A DNA stretch of 64,000 nucleotides from Veillonellaceae bacterium (GCA_012798135.1 JAAZNU010000036.1:1-64000), one strand, 5' to 3'; counted from the stretch's first letter, positions 1 to 12,225 are shown. Numbers and translations: made by a program. Notes: a model not told the origin generated them from the sequence alone.

Positions 1-1
1 G

Positions 2-172
2 ACGGGAGTGGCGCACCTGCCGGAGGGGATGGAAATGGTGATGCCTGGCGACAACGTGACGATGAACATTGAACTGATCACTTCGATCGCGATCGAAGAG
101 GGACTGCGGTTTGCGATCCGGGAAGGCGGCCGTACGGTCGGCGCCGGCGTGGTTACCGCGATCAACGAATAA
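2..172 (+). CDS. tuf: Elongation factor Tu, C-terminal fragment
   Basis: The window opens inside this gene. The 56 visible codons, read from base 2, end in TAA and give the last part of EF-Tu domain III, with the conserved stretch [10 protein letters not shown] and the ending [12 protein letters not shown]-Tu is the cytoplasmic GTPase that delivers aminoacyl-tRNA to the ribosomal A site. The GTPase domain lies outside the window. Its position just before rpsJ is the classical str-to-S10 junction. Confidence 0.96.
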   Translation, partial: TGVAHLPEGMEMVMPGDNVTMNIELITSIAIEEGLRFAIREGGRTVGAGVVTAINE

Positions 173-184
173 AACCCTTGTGGC

Positions 185-210
185 GTAGGGGTGTGTGCTC
201 ACACCCCTAC
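185..210 (+). other. GC-rich hairpin between tuf and rpsJ
   Basis: A perfect 11-bp stem (GTAGGGGTGTG / CACACCCCTAC) with loop TGCT starts 13 bases after the tuf stop. It has no T-run behind it, so it is not a typical intrinsic terminator. It may be a 3' stabilising hairpin, a partial terminator, or part of the S10 operon leader that fills the remaining roughly 115 bases before rpsJ. Confidence 0.6.
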
Positions 211-324
211 CTGTCATGATATTGGCGACACTGCGATGAAACGGGAGGTTGCCGCCGACGTGCGCGGGGAATTCCTGTGGAGCAAGTCCGTTCCGAGAAA
301 CTGGACGATGAGGAGGAATTATAA

Positions 325-636
325 GTGGCAAGACAACAAAAGATCCGGATCCGTTTAAAAGCATATGACCATAAGGCTTTGGATCAAAGCGCGGTCAAGA
401 TTGTTGAAACGGCGAAAAGAACAGGAGCCCTGGTTTCGGGGCCGATTCCATTACCGACCGAAAAAAACATTTTTACGATTTTGCGCTCGCCGCATGTTAA
501 CAAGGATTCCCGTGAACAATTTGAAATGCGTACGCACAAGCGTTTAATTGATATTCTCGAGCCTACGCCCAAAACGGTCGACGCATTAATGCGCCTTGAT
601 TTGCCGGCTGGCGTGGATATCGAAATCAAGCTGTAA
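325..636 (+). CDS. rpsJ: 30S ribosomal protein S10
   Basis: This is full-length S10 (103 aa), a 30S head protein that also acts as NusE in antitermination. It begins [16 protein letters not shown] and has the conserved block [16 protein letters not shown]. The GTG start at 325 follows a strong GAGGAGG about nine bases upstream. It is the first gene of the S10 operon, after a leader of about 150 bases. A shadow frame inside it has no independent support. Confidence 0.98.
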   Translation: MARQQKIRIRLKAYDHKALDQSAVKIVETAKRTGALVSGPIPLPTEKNIFTILRSPHVNKDSREQFEMRTHKRLIDILEPTPKTVDALMRLDLPAGVDIEIKL

Positions 637-649
637 GGGGGTGGCAATT

Positions 650-1315
650 GTGGCTAAAGGTCTATTAGGGAAAAAAATCGGCATGACTCAGATTTTTGCG
701 AGTGACGGCAAGGTAGTCCCGGTTACGGTTATTGAAGCCAGCCCCAACTTGATCACCCAGGTGAAAAGTGTGGAAAGCGATGGCTACAACGCCCTGCAAA
801 TCGGGGGAGGCGTTGTTAAAGATAAAAAGGTAACCAAGCCGCAAAAAGGACATTTCGAAAAGGCTAATGTCAAGCCCGTCAAGTTTCTTCGTGAAGTTCG
901 CCTGTCGAACGTGCCGGAACAAAAAGTGGGCGACGTGATTATGGTGGATATTTTTGCTGAAGGTGAAATCGTCGATGTTGTCGGCACGTCTAAAGGCAAA
1001 GGCTTTGCTGGCACTATCAAGCGTCACAACTTCTCCCGCGGACCCATGGGACATGGTTCCAAGTCGCATCGTGAGCCCGGTTCTATGGGACCTCGTATCA
1101 GCGGCGGCGGCGGCAAAGTATTCAAGGGGAAAAAGCTCCCCGGCCGTATGGGTGGCGAACGTGTAACTGTCCAATGCCTGACGGTAGCTCGTGTGGACGC
1201 CGAACGGAATTTAATCCTGATCAAGGGCGCGATTCCTGGTCCCAAAAACGGAACCGTGTTGATTCGGAATACTGTGAAGCCGGCAAAAACAGCTGCGGTG
1301 AAGAGTGGAAAATAG
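650..1315 (+). CDS. rplC: 50S ribosomal protein L3
   Basis: L3 (221 aa) binds near the 3' end of 23S rRNA and sends a loop towards the peptidyl-transferase centre. The start is GTG at 650, giving [16 protein letters not shown] and preceded by AAGGGGGTGG. A frame extension back to 596 would overlap rpsJ and is unlikely. The central loop carries the conserved [13 protein letters not shown]. The gene lies 13 bases after rpsJ in the same operon. Confidence 0.97.
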   Translation: MAKGLLGKKIGMTQIFASDGKVVPVTVIEASPNLITQVKSVESDGYNALQIGGGVVKDKKVTKPQKGHFEKANVKPVKFLREVRLSNVPEQKVGDVIMVDIFAEGEIVDVVGTSKGKGFAGTIKRHNFSRGPMGHGSKSHREPGSMGPRISGGGGKVFKGKKLPGRMGGERVTVQCLTVARVDAERNLILIKGAIPGPKNGTVLIRNTVKPAKTAAVKSGK

Positions 1316-1350
1316 AGACACACCCTTGTTTGGAAAGGAGGATATAATTC

Positions 1351-1977
1351 ATGCCAAAAGTAGCCCTATATAATATGTCGGGACAACAAACCGGTGAAAT
1401 TGAATTGAATGATTGGGTTTTTGGCTGTGAAGTCAATGCGGCGGTTCTGCATCAGGCGGTGACCATGCAATTGAACAATCAGCGTCAAGGCACTGCTGCG
1501 ACAAAAACCCGTGGTTTTGTACGTGGAGGCGGCAAAAAGCCCTGGAAACAAAAAGGTACCGGGCGCGCTCGCGCCGGCACGATCCGGTCTCCGTTGTGGG
1601 TCGGTGGCGGCACGGTGTTTGGTCCGCATCCCCGCAAGTATACGATTTCGATGCCGCGCAAGGTTCGCCGTCTGGCGTTGCGTTCCGCGCTTACTTCGAA
1701 AGTGAATGCGGGTGAGTTGCTCGTTCTGGAAGACCTGAGTTTTGCCGAAATTAAGACCAAAAACATGGTCAATTTTCTGGAAGGGTTCCAGGCAACCGCA
1801 GGGAAATCGTTGGTGGTTACGGCGGAGAAAAATGAAGCCGTCGAGAAATCCGCCGGAAACATTCCTGGCGTGACGACCCTCACGTCTCTGGGAATTAACG
1901 TTTACGACCTGTTAAATCATCGGCGGGTATTTGTGACCAAGGATGCCATCGCTAAAATCGAGGAGGTGCTGGCATAA
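1351..1977 (+). CDS. rplD: 50S ribosomal protein L4
   Basis: L4 (208 aa) lines the peptide exit tunnel. The basic, glycine-rich extended loop is visible at about residues 50-80 ([19 protein letters not shown]). The ATG start has AAGGAGGATA upstream. The stop codon shares its last base with the rplW start (TAATG), which implies translational coupling. In some bacteria L4 represses its own operon, but I cannot see a matching leader structure with certainty here. Confidence 0.97.
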   Translation: MPKVALYNMSGQQTGEIELNDWVFGCEVNAAVLHQAVTMQLNNQRQGTAATKTRGFVRGGGKKPWKQKGTGRARAGTIRSPLWVGGGTVFGPHPRKYTISMPRKVRRLALRSALTSKVNAGELLVLEDLSFAEIKTKNMVNFLEGFQATAGKSLVVTAEKNEAVEKSAGNIPGVTTLTSLGINVYDLLNHRRVFVTKDAIAKIEEVLA

Positions 1978-2264
1978 TGACCAATCTGCGCGATGTTTTA
2001 ATCCGGCCGTTAATTACGGAGAAATCCAATACGGGGATGCAAGACAATAAATATACATTCATTGTTCCGCTGAATGCCAACAAAGTCGAGATCCGGCAGG
2101 CCGTGGAAACAGTTTTCAAAGTTAAGGTTCTGGATGTCAACACCGTTCGGGTCATGGGCAAGATCAAACGCATGGGCAAAAACTCCGGCAAACGCCCGGA
2201 TGTAAAAAAGGCCATCGTTAAAGTAGCCCCGGGACAGCGCATTGAATTCTTTGAAGGAGTCTAA
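1977..2264 (+). CDS. rplW: 50S ribosomal protein L23
   Basis: L23 (95 aa) sits at the tunnel exit and docks trigger factor and SRP. The sequence starts [17 protein letters not shown] and has the family's VNTVRVMGK and basic [18 protein letters not shown] segments. The ATG overlaps the rplD stop by one base. Confidence 0.97.
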   Translation: MTNLRDVLIRPLITEKSNTGMQDNKYTFIVPLNANKVEIRQAVETVFKVKVLDVNTVRVMGKIKRMGKNSGKRPDVKKAIVKVAPGQRIEFFEGV

Positions 2265-2295
2265 GCCTTCGGGCGGTTGATGAGGAGGATCACTC

Positions 2296-3126
2296 ATGGC
2301 AGTAAAGAGTTTTAAACCATATGCGCCCGGAAGAAGACGCATGACGGTATCGAGTTTTGAAGAAATCACCGCGAGCAAACCTGAAAAATCGTTGACCGAG
2401 ATCGTTCGCCGTTCTGGCGGCCGGAATAATCAGGGCCGTTTGACCGTTCGTCATCAAGGCGGTGGACACAAGCGTCTGTATCGAATCATTGATTTCAAAC
2501 GGATCAAAGATGATGTGCCGGCTACGGTGGCGACCATCGAATACGATCCGAACCGCTCGGCGCGAATTGCCCTGCTGTTTTATGCTGACGGCGAAAAACG
2601 CTATATTTTGGCCCCGGACGGTTTGAAAGTCGGCGATAAGCTGATGAGCGGTCCGGATGCGGACATCAAGGTCGGCAATGCGTTGCCTCTGCGCAATATT
2701 CCCGTTGGTACCTTGGTTCATAATGTTGAGCTGAAAATCGGCAAAGGGGCTCAGATGGTTCGCTCAGCCGGCACCTCCGCCCAACTGATGGCGAAAGAAA
2801 ATGAACAGGCACTGTTGCGCTTACCTTCCGGTGAAGTCAGAAAAGTGCATGTAAACTGCCGGGCCAGCATCGGACTGGTGGGGAACCATGAACACGAAAA
2901 TATTACGATCGGCAAAGCTGGCCGTTCCCGGTGGCTGGGTATCCGGTCGGCCAATCGCGGCGTAGCGATGAACCCGTGCGATCATCCGCATGGCGGCGGC
3001 GAAGGCCGTTCGCCGGTCGGGCGTAAGAACCCGGTCACCAAGTGGGGCAAGTGCGCAATGGGGACGAAGACGCGTTCCAAGAAGAAGGCGTCGGAAAAAC
3101 TCATTGTCAGCCATCGCACGAAATAA
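2296..3126 (+). CDS. rplB: 50S ribosomal protein L2
   Basis: L2 (276 aa) is required for subunit association and peptidyl-transferase assembly. The conserved C-terminal segment [15 protein letters not shown], which includes the functionally important histidine, is present. The N-terminus is the usual [27 protein letters not shown] precedes the ATG. Full length. Confidence 0.98.
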   Translation: MAVKSFKPYAPGRRRMTVSSFEEITASKPEKSLTEIVRRSGGRNNQGRLTVRHQGGGHKRLYRIIDFKRIKDDVPATVATIEYDPNRSARIALLFYADGEKRYILAPDGLKVGDKLMSGPDADIKVGNALPLRNIPVGTLVHNVELKIGKGAQMVRSAGTSAQLMAKENEQALLRLPSGEVRKVHVNCRASIGLVGNHEHENITIGKAGRSRWLGIRSANRGVAMNPCDHPHGGGEGRSPVGRKNPVTKWGKCAMGTKTRSKKKASEKLIVSHRTK

Positions 3127-3153
3127 CGGGAGAAGAAAGGAGGTCACCGTATA

Positions 3154-3444
3154 ATGTCAAGATCAGTTAAAAAAGGACCTTACGTTCATGCCAGCGTTCT
3201 GAAAAAGATCGATGCCATGAATGCAAAAAACGAAAAGAAAGTGGTCAAGACGTGGTCGCGGAGTTCCACCATCCTGCCTTCTTTCGTCGGACATACGATT
3301 GCCGTCCATGATGGACGAAAGCATGTTCCGGTTTATATTACGGAGGACATGGTTGGTCATAAACTCGGTGAATTTGCTCCGACCCGGACTTTTAGGGGTC
3401 ACGGTTCCAAGGCGGAAAGAGCAACTGGCGTTAAGGGCAAATAG
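3154..3444 (+). CDS. rpsS: 30S ribosomal protein S19
   Basis: S19 (96 aa) lies in the 30S head in complex with S13 and near the A site. It starts [19 protein letters not shown] and contains the family stretch [30 protein letters not shown] lies upstream of the ATG. Confidence 0.98.
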   Translation: MSRSVKKGPYVHASVLKKIDAMNAKNEKKVVKTWSRSSTILPSFVGHTIAVHDGRKHVPVYITEDMVGHKLGEFAPTRTFRGHGSKAERATGVKGK

Positions 3445-3470
3445 GCAGTTTTCAAAAAGGGGGTTAATTC

Positions 3471-3803
3471 GTGGAAGCTAAATCGGTTGCCAAATATGTG
3501 CGGATTGCACCGCGCAAGATTCGCATAGTAATCGATCTGATTCGGGGCAAAGATGTAACGGAAGCATTGGCCGTTTTGAAAAATACGCCCAAAGTTGCTT
3601 CAGGCGTCATCTATAAAGTCTTGAAATCGGCGATTGCCAATGCGGAACATAATTTTGACATGAACTCGGATTCCCTTTACGTTTCGGCAGCCTTTGTTGA
3701 TCAGGGCCCGACAATGAAAAGGGTACATCCCCGTTCCCGGGGACAGGCTTTTAAAATCCTTAAACGCAGCAGCCATGTGACTGTTGTCGTTAAGGAAAGA
3801 TAA
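3471..3803 (+). CDS. rplV: 50S ribosomal protein L22
   Basis: L22 (110 aa) contacts all 23S domains, and its beta-hairpin lines the exit tunnel. The hairpin region [15 protein letters not shown] is present. The start is GTG at 3471 ([16 protein letters not shown]) after AAAAAGGGGG. It is 26 bases downstream of rpsS. Confidence 0.97.
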   Translation: MEAKSVAKYVRIAPRKIRIVIDLIRGKDVTEALAVLKNTPKVASGVIYKVLKSAIANAEHNFDMNSDSLYVSAAFVDQGPTMKRVHPRSRGQAFKILKRSSHVTVVVKER

Positions 3804-3826
3804 CGAGGCGAAGGAGGGAATCGCGA

Positions 3827-4507
3827 ATGGGACAAAAAGTGAATCCGCATGGTCTTCGCATCGGTATCATCAAGACATGGGATGCTCGTTGGTATGCCGA
3901 TAAAGATTATGCAAACAATCTTCATGAAGATATGAAGATCCGTAAGTTTTTGAAAAATAAACTGGCGACGGCCAGCCTCTCGAAGGTTGAAATCGAACGG
4001 GCCGCCAACCGGATCAAAGTCACGCTTCACACCGCCAAGCCAGGTATGGTGATTGGACGTGGCGGCGCCAGCATCGAAGAACTGAAGAAGAACTTGAAAA
4101 AATTGACGGACAAGACCATTGACGTCAACATCGCCGAAATCAAACAGGCGGAGTTGGATTCCACCCTGGTGGCGGAAAATGTCGCTGCCCAGCTGGAAAA
4201 ACGGATGGCGTTCCGGCGGGTCATGAAACAGACTGTCGGCCGCACCATGCGGATCGGCGCCAAGGGGATCAAAGTCATGGTTGCAGGCCGCCTTGGCGGC
4301 GCCGAAATTGCCCGGACCGAATCCTATCGCGAAGGAAGTATTCCCCTGCATACATTGCGGGCGGATATCAACTATGGTACAGCGGAAGCACATACCACTT
4401 TCGGCCGCATCGGCGTCAAGGTCTGGATTTATAAAGGCGAAGTACTCCCGACCGGCAAGAATGTGAAACACGTTCAGAATCCTCAGGGTGAGGGGGCTGG
4501 AAACTAA
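3827..4507 (+). CDS. rpsC: 30S ribosomal protein S3
   Basis: S3 (226 aa) lies at the mRNA entry channel. A KH domain is visible with the GXXG-type motif [12 protein letters not shown] at about residues 67-78. The C-terminal domain carries the family's [12 protein letters not shown]. The stop overlaps the rplP start (TAATG). Confidence 0.98.
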   Translation: MGQKVNPHGLRIGIIKTWDARWYADKDYANNLHEDMKIRKFLKNKLATASLSKVEIERAANRIKVTLHTAKPGMVIGRGGASIEELKKNLKKLTDKTIDVNIAEIKQAELDSTLVAENVAAQLEKRMAFRRVMKQTVGRTMRIGAKGIKVMVAGRLGGAEIARTESYREGSIPLHTLRADINYGTAEAHTTFGRIGVKVWIYKGEVLPTGKNVKHVQNPQGEGAGN

Positions 4508-4962
4508 TGCTGTTACCGAAAAGAGTTAAGCACCGTAAACAATTTCGCGGTCGCATGAAGGGAAATGCCAATAAAGGCAATACCGTCGCGTTCGGCGAAT
4601 ACGGATTGGCGGCCCTTGAACCTTCCTGGATCACCAACCGTCAGATTGAAGCTGCTCGTATTGCAATGACCCGCTATATCAAGAGAGGCGGGCAGGTCTG
4701 GATTAAAATTTTCCCGGACAAACCTGTTACTTCAAAACCCGCTGAAACCCGTATGGGTAGCGGCAAAGGCTCGCCGGAATATTGGGTGGCCGTGGTAAAA
4801 CCAGGTAGAATTATGTTCGAGATGGCTGGTGTTTCAGAAGATGTGGCGAGAGAAGCATTTCGTCTTGCCGCTCACAAATTGCCGATCAAAACCAAGTTCG
4901 TGGTAGGCAATAAAGCTGGCCAGCTTGATGCGGAAGCAGGTGGCGAGATTGATGAAGGCTAA
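4507..4962 (+). CDS. rplP: 50S ribosomal protein L16
   Basis: L16 (151 aa) organises the A-site region of the 50S subunit. It starts [19 protein letters not shown] and has the conserved [21 protein letters not shown]. The C-terminus is a few residues longer than usual and acidic ([10 protein letters not shown]), because the frame runs 11 bases into rpmC. Confidence 0.97.
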   Translation: MLLPKRVKHRKQFRGRMKGNANKGNTVAFGEYGLAALEPSWITNRQIEAARIAMTRYIKRGGQVWIKIFPDKPVTSKPAETRMGSGKGSPEYWVAVVKPGRIMFEMAGVSEDVAREAFRLAAHKLPIKTKFVVGNKAGQLDAEAGGEIDEG

Positions 4963-5155
4963 GGAAATTCGCGATTTGAATGCTACGGAAATGGAACAGA
5001 AGATTGCCGGTCTGAAAGAGGAACTGTTTAATCTTCGGTTTCAGATTGCTACGGGTCAATTGGAGAATCCAATGCGGATTCGCGAAGTGAAGAAGGCTAT
5101 TGCCCGGATCAAGACGATCCAACGAGAATCAGAGATCAAAGCCCAACGGGCTTAG
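4952..5155 (+). CDS. rpmC: 50S ribosomal protein L29
   Basis: L29 (67 aa) is a two-helix protein at the tunnel exit beside L23. I place the start at ATG 4952 ([17 protein letters not shown]), which fits family length. The Shine-Dalgarno AGGTGG lies inside the end of rplP, so the genes overlap by 11 bases and are probably coupled. The frame remains open further upstream, but a longer N-terminus would be foreign to L29. Confidence 0.95.
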   Translation: MKAKEIRDLNATEMEQKIAGLKEELFNLRFQIATGQLENPMRIREVKKAIARIKTIQRESEIKAQRA

Positions 5156-5186
5156 AGTCTTCTCAAGGGAAGGAGGCTACAGAAAC

Positions 5187-5444
5187 GTGACGGATAGAAA
5201 TGAACGCAAGGTCAGAATGGGCACGGTTGTTAGCGATAAGATGGATAAAACGGTAGTTGTGGCGGTAGAGCGCTTGGTGCAACACTCGCTTTATGCCAAA
5301 TCGGTACGTCAGACAGTCAAATTTAAGGCGCACGATGAAAACAACGAGAGCACCGTAGGCGACAAGGTTAAAATTATGGAAACACGTCCGATTTCCAAGG
5401 ATAAGCGTTGGCGTGTTGTCGAAATCGTCGAAAAAGCAAAATAG
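5187..5444 (+). CDS. rpsQ: 30S ribosomal protein S17
   Basis: S17 (85 aa) is an OB-fold protein that binds the 5' domain of 16S rRNA early in assembly. The start is GTG at 5187 ([19 protein letters not shown]), preceded by GGAAGGAGG. A longer frame upstream is not needed. The motif [19 protein letters not shown] is typical. Confidence 0.97.
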   Translation: MTDRNERKVRMGTVVSDKMDKTVVVAVERLVQHSLYAKSVRQTVKFKAHDENNESTVGDKVKIMETRPISKDKRWRVVEIVEKAK

Positions 5445-5471
5445 CCACCTGGGACCAAAGGAGGGTGTGTC

Positions 5472-5840
5472 ATGATTCAACAGGAAACAAGACTCAATGT
5501 TGCTGATAATACAGGGGCTAAAGAGATTCTTTGCATCCGCGTGATGGGAGGATCGTTCCGGAAAAACGCCAATATTGGTGATGTCATTGTAGCCGCGGTA
5601 AAAGCAGCTTCGCCCGGTGGCGTGGTGAAGAAAGGCGACGTGGTTAAGGCGGTAATTGTTCGTTCCAAGAAGGGCCTTCGTCGTGAGGATGGATCCTATA
5701 TCCGATTCGATGAAAATGCCGCAGTTATCATCAAGGATGATAAAAGCCCCAAAGGAACCCGCATTTTTGGACCGGTCGCCAGAGAACTTCGCGAGAAAGA
5801 TTTTATGAAAATCATCTCGCTGGCCCCGGAAGTACTTTAA
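5472..5840 (+). CDS. rplN: 50S ribosomal protein L14
   Basis: L14 (122 aa) forms part of an inter-subunit bridge and the docking site for silencing factor RsfS. It starts [19 protein letters not shown] and ends with the invariant-type [26 protein letters not shown] precedes the ATG. Confidence 0.98.
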   Translation: MIQQETRLNVADNTGAKEILCIRVMGGSFRKNANIGDVIVAAVKAASPGGVVKKGDVVKAVIVRSKKGLRREDGSYIRFDENAAVIIKDDKSPKGTRIFGPVARELREKDFMKIISLAPEVL

Positions 5841-5858
5841 GCGAGAGGGGTGCCTAAG

Positions 5859-6197
5859 TTGGCTGAAATCATTAAGCTGCATGTCAAGAAGGGCGATATG
5901 GTTGTCGTTCTTTCCGGCAAAGACAAAGGGAAAAAAGGCAAAGTCATTGAAGCGCTGCCAAAGAAAGGCAAGGTTGTGGTTGAAGGCGTCAACAAAGTCA
6001 AACGCCACACCAAGGCCAGCCAAAAAATGCCGCAGGGCGGAATTTTGGTAAAAGAAGCGGCGCTGAGCTCTTCGAAAGTTATGTTGGTTTGTCCGTCGTG
6101 CGACAAGCCGACCCGTATCAAAAAGACGGCCCTGGCAAGTGGCGCGATGGCTCGGGCGTGCAAAAAATGCGGCGAGATCATCGACAAGGAAAAATAA
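5859..6197 (+). CDS. rplX: 50S ribosomal protein L24, zinc-binding form
   Basis: L24 is an assembly initiator. It has the KOW motif region ([20 protein letters not shown]) followed by a C-terminal CPSC...CKKC four-cysteine knuckle that probably binds zinc. I prefer the TTG start at 5859 (112 aa), well spaced from AGAGGGG. The alternative GTG at 5850 (115 aa) sits on top of that Shine-Dalgarno. Confidence 0.92.
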   Translation: MAEIIKLHVKKGDMVVVLSGKDKGKKGKVIEALPKKGKVVVEGVNKVKRHTKASQKMPQGGILVKEAALSSSKVMLVCPSCDKPTRIKKTALASGAMARACKKCGEIIDKEK

Positions 6198-6222
6198 TCC
6201 GCACAGAAGGGAGGTATGATGC

Positions 6223-6762
6223 ATGGCGAGGCTGAAAGAATTTTACAGCCAAGAAGTTGCTCCGGCAATGATGAAAAAGTTTGGCTATAAGAATGTTATG
6301 GAGATCCCTAAAGTCGAAAAAATTGTCGTCAACATGGGCGTCAGCGATGCTGTCGGCAATCCCAAGGCTTTGGATGCGGCGGTCTCTGACCTGACCCAGA
6401 TTTCTGGACAGAAGCCCATTGTAACCAAGGCAAAGCAGTCGATTTCGGCTTTCAAAATCCGCGAAGGCATGTCCATCGGAACGAAAGTGACACTCCGCGG
6501 GGAGCGTATGTATCATTTCATGGATAAGCTCTTGAACGTGGCGCTGCCGCGGGTGCGGGACTTCCGTGGAATCAGCCCGAAGGCCTTTGACGGCCGCGGC
6601 AATTATACGCTCGGAGTTAAGGAACAATTGATTTTCCCGGAAATGGAATACGATAAAATTGATAAGATTCGCGGGATGGATATTACGATTGTCACGACGG
6701 CCAACACCGACGAAGAAGCGCGGGAACTGCTCAAACTGATGGGCATGCCGTTCAGCGCGTAG
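6223..6762 (+). CDS. rplE: 50S ribosomal protein L5
   Basis: L5 (179 aa) binds 5S rRNA in the central protuberance. Visible family blocks are [31 protein letters not shown] and the C-terminal [33 protein letters not shown] lies before the ATG. Confidence 0.98.
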   Translation: MARLKEFYSQEVAPAMMKKFGYKNVMEIPKVEKIVVNMGVSDAVGNPKALDAAVSDLTQISGQKPIVTKAKQSISAFKIREGMSIGTKVTLRGERMYHFMDKLLNVALPRVRDFRGISPKAFDGRGNYTLGVKEQLIFPEMEYDKIDKIRGMDITIVTTANTDEEARELLKLMGMPFSA

Positions 6763-6781
6763 CTAAGGGGAGGTAAGACAC

Positions 6782-6967
6782 GTGGCCAAAACAGCCTTGA
6801 TCGAACAATGGAAAAAAGGCCCCAAATTTAAGGTGCGGCATCACAATCGTTGCAAGATCTGTGGACGCCCGCACGGTTATATGCGTAAATTTGAGATTTG
6901 CAGAATCTGCTTCCGTGAACTCAGTTACAAAGGTTTTGTCCCGGGAGTTACGAAAGCAAGTTGGTAA
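6782..6967 (+). CDS. rpsZ: 30S ribosomal protein S14 type Z
   Basis: This is the short, zinc-ribbon form of S14 (61 aa), with CKICGRPHG and CRICFREL supplying the four cysteines. It sits in the 30S head. The start is GTG at 6782 after GGGGAGG. The short C+ form is usual in Bacillota and related groups. Confidence 0.97.
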   Translation: MAKTALIEQWKKGPKFKVRHHNRCKICGRPHGYMRKFEICRICFRELSYKGFVPGVTKASW

Positions 6968-6994
6968 TGTCCATCAGGAAGGAGGTACTATTCA

Positions 6995-7393
6995 ATGGTA
7001 ATGACGGATCCGATCGCGGACTTGCTTACACGCATCCGGAACGCGAATGCGGTGCATCATGATAAAGTGGAAATTCCTGCTTCGAAAATTAAACGGGCGG
7101 TCGTCCAAATCCTGAAGGAAGAAGGCTTCGTGAAGGATTTTGAAGTACTCTCGGATGGCAAGCAGGGAATTTTGCGGGTCAGCTTGAAATATGGGCCGGA
7201 ACGCGACCGAGTAATCACCGGCATTAAACGTATTTCTAAGCCCGGCCTGCGGGTGTATGCGAAGAAAGACCAGTTGCCGAAGGTACTCGGTGGCTTGGGG
7301 GTTGCTATTATTTCGACGTCTCAGGGAATCATGTCGGACAAACAGGCCCGGAAAACTGGCCTGGGCGGCGAAGTTATCGCCTTTGTCTGGTAA
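6995..7393 (+). CDS. rpsH: 30S ribosomal protein S8
   Basis: S8 (132 aa) binds the central domain of 16S rRNA and in some species represses the spc operon. It starts [18 protein letters not shown] and ends with the classical [20 protein letters not shown] precedes the start. An ATG two codons downstream is an alternative. Confidence 0.97.
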   Translation: MVMTDPIADLLTRIRNANAVHHDKVEIPASKIKRAVVQILKEEGFVKDFEVLSDGKQGILRVSLKYGPERDRVITGIKRISKPGLRVYAKKDQLPKVLGGLGVAIISTSQGIMSDKQARKTGLGGEVIAFVW

Positions 7394-7427
7394 AACTGCA
7401 GACGGCGCGAACTGAGGAGGTGCGACA

Positions 7428-7976
7428 ATGTCAAGGATTGGCAAACAGCCGATTGCTGTACCCAAAGGGGTGGAAGTGAAGATCGAAGGCGCAAGTGTTT
7501 CGGTTAAAGGCCCCAAGGGCGAAACGAGTCGGCTGTTCAATAAAGATATGACCATTAAGTTGGATAACTCGACCATCATCGTCGAACGTCCGACCGATAC
7601 CAAGGAGCATCGGTCGTTGCACGGATTGACCCGCACGCTGATTTCCAATATGGTTGTTGGGGTTACCCAGGGATTTAGTCGGACTTTGGAAATTAATGGC
7701 GTGGGGTACCGTGCTGCCAAAGCGGGCAATAAACTGAACCTGACACTCGGGTTTTCGCATCCGCTGGAACTAGATCCGCCGGCCGGCGTAACGATCGAAG
7801 TGCCGCAGCCGAACCGGATTGTTGTTTCCAGTATCAGCAAGGAAGCCGTTGGTTCGTTTGCCGCCAAAATTCGTTCCTACCGTGAACCTGAGCCGTATAA
7901 AGGCAAGGGAATCAAGTACGAAGGCGAAGTCGTCCGCCGGAAGGTCGGCAAGGCCGGCGCCAAAGGCAAGAAATAA
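7428..7976 (+). CDS. rplF: 50S ribosomal protein L6
   Basis: L6 (182 aa) lies near the factor-binding site of the 50S subunit and has two repeated domains. It begins [17 protein letters not shown] and carries the C-terminal signature [24 protein letters not shown] precedes the ATG. Confidence 0.98.
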   Translation: MSRIGKQPIAVPKGVEVKIEGASVSVKGPKGETSRLFNKDMTIKLDNSTIIVERPTDTKEHRSLHGLTRTLISNMVVGVTQGFSRTLEINGVGYRAAKAGNKLNLTLGFSHPLELDPPAGVTIEVPQPNRIVVSSISKEAVGSFAAKIRSYREPEPYKGKGIKYEGEVVRRKVGKAGAKGKK

Positions 7977-8006
7977 TAAGTGCTTAGCAGAGGGGAGTGA
8001 AAAGAC

Positions 8007-8375
8007 TTGCTTCAAAAGCCGGATAAAAATATTTCGCGAAAAAAACGTCATACCCGGGTTCGCAAAAACCTGTCGGGTACGCAGGCGCGCCCGCGACTCA
8101 ATGTTTTTCGCAGCCTGAAACATATTTATGCCCAGATTATCAATGATGAAACGGGAACTACCTTGGTTTCCGCCAGCACCATGGACAAGGAAGTCAGCGC
8201 TACGCTGAATTACGGCGGTAACGTGAATGCCGCCCAGGTAGTTGGGAAATTGGTCGCCGAACGCGCAGTGGCCAAAGGGATAAGCAAAGTCGTATTCGAC
8301 CGGGGTGGCTATCTATACCACGGTCGTGTGGCGGCGCTGGCCGCTGCCGCCCGTGAAGCGGGACTTGAGTTCTAA
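8007..8375 (+). CDS. rplR: 50S ribosomal protein L18
   Basis: L18 (122 aa) delivers 5S rRNA with L5. The likely start is TTG at 8007 ([20 protein letters not shown]), about ten bases after AGGGGAG. No ATG or GTG fits the family length better. The C-terminus [15 protein letters not shown] is typical. Confidence 0.95.
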   Translation: MLQKPDKNISRKKRHTRVRKNLSGTQARPRLNVFRSLKHIYAQIINDETGTTLVSASTMDKEVSATLNYGGNVNAAQVVGKLVAERAVAKGISKVVFDRGGYLYHGRVAALAAAAREAGLEF

Positions 8376-8393
8376 GGCGAGGGAGGGAAAACA

Positions 8394-8894
8394 GTGGCAA
8401 GAATAGACCCAACAAAACTGGATCTCAAAGAAAAAGTTGTGTTTATAAACCGTGTGGCCAAGGTGGTCAAAGGCGGACGCCGGTTCTCATTTAGTGCACT
8501 GGTTGTTGTCGGCGACTCCAACGGCTATGTTGGAGCCGGGCTGGGTAAAGCGTCCGAAGTTCCGGAGGCAATCCGTAAAGGCGTAGAAGATGCCAAGAAG
8601 AATCTCATCCATGTTCCGTTGGTGGGAACAACCATTCCACACCAAGTAACAGGTGTATTTGGCTCTGGCAGGGTATTGCTCAAGCCGGCTTCCGAAGGCA
8701 CCGGAGTTATTGCCGGCGGTCCTGCCCGTGCAGTTCTTGAACTGGCAGGAATCCGGGACATTCTGACCAAGTCATTGGGATCGTCCAATGCGAATAACAT
8801 GGTACGGGCCACTTTGACAGGGCTGCAAGACCTGAAACGCGTTGAAGTTGTTGCGCAAATGCGCGGCAAGACCGTTCAGGAGCTATTGGGTTAG
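8394..8894 (+). CDS. rpsE: 30S ribosomal protein S5
   Basis: S5 (166 aa) acts in decoding accuracy at the mRNA entrance. The N-terminal double-stranded-RNA-binding domain ([20 protein letters not shown]) and the C-terminal half with [20 protein letters not shown] are both present. GTG start at 8394 after GAGGGAGG. Confidence 0.98.
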   Translation: MARIDPTKLDLKEKVVFINRVAKVVKGGRRFSFSALVVVGDSNGYVGAGLGKASEVPEAIRKGVEDAKKNLIHVPLVGTTIPHQVTGVFGSGRVLLKPASEGTGVIAGGPARAVLELAGIRDILTKSLGSSNANNMVRATLTGLQDLKRVEVVAQMRGKTVQELLG

Positions 8895-8906
8895 GAGGAG
8901 TTTGGC

Positions 8907-9095
8907 ATGGCCGCAAAATTGAAAATTGTTCTCCGACGCAGCCTCATTGGCAGGCCGGAAGATCAGCGGGCAACAGTACGTGTTCTGGGCCTGACCAAGG
9001 TTAACCATTCTGTGATTCAGGACGATACACCGGCAATCCGGGGTATGCTTCGCAAAGTGGAACATCTGGTCAGCGTGGAAGAACAGAAAGAATAG
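8907..9095 (+). CDS. rpmD: 50S ribosomal protein L30
   Basis: L30 (62 aa) is a small 50S protein. The family pattern is clear in LVLRRS-like [15 protein letters not shown], followed by [11 protein letters not shown] and [10 protein letters not shown]. It lies 12 bases after rpsE with TAGGAGGAG before the ATG. Confidence 0.96.
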   Translation: MAAKLKIVLRRSLIGRPEDQRATVRVLGLTKVNHSVIQDDTPAIRGMLRKVEHLVSVEEQKE

Positions 9096-9116
9096 CAGTA
9101 CGAGGAGGCGCAAGCG

Positions 9117-9557
9117 ATGGAGTTGCATGAATTGTCTCCCGCGCCAGGCAGCAAGAAAGCCCGGACCCGTGTCGGACGCGGTTTGGGTTCCGGTTTGGGA
9201 AAAACATCGGGACGCGGTCACAAAGGACAAGGCGCCCGTGCCGGTGGCAAAAAGCGGCCTGGGTTTGAAGGCGGGCAAAAACCGTTATATCTTAGATTGC
9301 CTAAACGGGGCTTCTATAATAAGTTTGCACTGACCTATACAGAAGTGAACGTCAGTTCGTTGAATGGTTTTGAAGCCGGTGAAGTGGTCGATTTGGTGTC
9401 ACTGGTCGAAGCCGGCATCATCAAAAAGGTCAACGATGGCTTGCGGATCTTGGGCAATGGTGAATTGGACAAGGCGTTGACTGTAAAGGCGAATGGTTTT
9501 ACCAAGGCTGCAGTTGCCAAAATTGAGGCAGCCGGTGGAAAAGTCGAGGTGGTCTAA
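9117..9557 (+). CDS. rplO: 50S ribosomal protein L15
   Basis: L15 (146 aa) is a late-assembly 50S protein. The glycine/arginine-rich N-terminus ([20 protein letters not shown]) and the globular C-terminus are both present. It starts [16 protein letters not shown]. The stop is immediately followed by the secY start, with no intervening base. Confidence 0.98.
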   Translation: MELHELSPAPGSKKARTRVGRGLGSGLGKTSGRGHKGQGARAGGKKRPGFEGGQKPLYLRLPKRGFYNKFALTYTEVNVSSLNGFEAGEVVDLVSLVEAGIIKKVNDGLRILGNGELDKALTVKANGFTKAAVAKIEAAGGKVEVV

Positions 9558-10814
9558 GTGCTGGCGGCCTTGGCCAATGTGCTAAAAATTCCGGAGCTTC
9601 GAAAAAAACTCGGATTTACCATGGCCATGTTTATCGTCTTCCGGGCCGGTATTCACATTCCGGTCCCCGGCGTGAACGCGGCCGTGATCGAGCAGATGTT
9701 CAGCACAGGTAATCTGCTTGGGCTACTTGATTTATTCGCTGGCGGCGCTCTCAGCAAGTTCTCGATTTTTGCCATGAGTATCACACCCTACATCAATGCA
9801 TCGATCATCATGCAGCTGTTGACGGTGGTGGTGCCGCAGTTTGAACAATGGTCCAAAGAGGGCGAAGAGGGGCGCAAAAAAATCTCTCAGATCACTCGTT
9901 ATGGGACAGTTGTTCTGGGATTTATCCAAGCATTGGGAATGGCGTTTGGCCTGAAACACGCCATCATTAACCCCGGAATTGGTTCCATCTTGCTGATTGC
10001 ATTGACATTGACGGCAGGAACCGTATTCCTGATGTGGTTGGGCGAACAGATGACCGAGAAGGGCATCGGCAACGGGATTTCGCTCATCATTTTCGCCGGG
10101 ATCGTTTCCCGCCTTCCGGATGGCCTCTTTGTGATTTACGAATATTTGAAAGCCGGAACGATTAGTTTCTTTAATGTGCTTCTTTTCCTGGTGATTGCGA
10201 TTGCAATGATTGTCTTCGTTATTGCGATTACGCAAGGACACCGGAAGGTGCCGGTACAATATGCCAAACGTCTGGTCGGCCGAAAAATGTATGGCGGGCA
10301 TTCCACGCATATTCCGCTGCGGGTCAATCAGGCCGGGGTTATTCCCATCATCTTTGCGTCATCGGTTTTGATGTTTCCAGTCACCATCGGACAATTCGTC
10401 GATGTGGGCTGGGTCAAGACGGTGGCTCACTGGTTTGATTGGGGGACGCCGTTCCAAACGACTTTGTATGCAGTGATGATCGTATTCTTTACCTACTTCT
10501 ATACGGCAATTACCATGAATATTCCTGATATGGCCGATAACATGAAAAAATACGGGGGCTTCATTCCCGGACTTCGACCCGGCAAACCGACTGCGGATTA
10601 TCTGGATCGAATTGTCACCCGAATTACCCTGGCCGGGTCGCTGTTCCTCGCACTCATTGCAATCCTGCCGAACTTCGTTGTTTTGATAACCCGGATTGAA
10701 GGGGTATATTTTGGCGGGACTGCTTTGCTGATTGTTGTTGGGGTCGCTCTTGATACGATGAAACAAATTGAATCGCTGATTTTGATGCGGCATTACCAGG
10801 GCTTCATGAAGTAA
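9558..10814 (+). CDS. secY: Preprotein translocase subunit SecY
   Basis: SecY (418 aa) forms the protein-conducting channel of the Sec translocon in the inner membrane. Around ten hydrophobic segments are visible, with the plug-region pattern LLGLLDLFAGGALSKFSIFA, the cytoplasmic loop QGHRKVPVQYAKR and the C-terminal loop GFIPGLRPGKPTADYL. The GTG start abuts the rplO stop, so the two are probably coupled. This is the usual place of secY in the spc operon. Confidence 0.98.
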   Translation: MLAALANVLKIPELRKKLGFTMAMFIVFRAGIHIPVPGVNAAVIEQMFSTGNLLGLLDLFAGGALSKFSIFAMSITPYINASIIMQLLTVVVPQFEQWSKEGEEGRKKISQITRYGTVVLGFIQALGMAFGLKHAIINPGIGSILLIALTLTAGTVFLMWLGEQMTEKGIGNGISLIIFAGIVSRLPDGLFVIYEYLKAGTISFFNVLLFLVIAIAMIVFVIAITQGHRKVPVQYAKRLVGRKMYGGHSTHIPLRVNQAGVIPIIFASSVLMFPVTIGQFVDVGWVKTVAHWFDWGTPFQTTLYAVMIVFFTYFYTAITMNIPDMADNMKKYGGFIPGLRPGKPTADYLDRIVTRITLAGSLFLALIAILPNFVVLITRIEGVYFGGTALLIVVGVALDTMKQIESLILMRHYQGFMK

Positions 10815-10822
10815 GGGGATGA

Positions 10823-12225
<1,403 letters not shown>

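Noticed and set aside
185..210. Intrinsic terminator after tuf
   Set aside because: The stem is strong, but no T-run follows, so I list it only as a hairpin.
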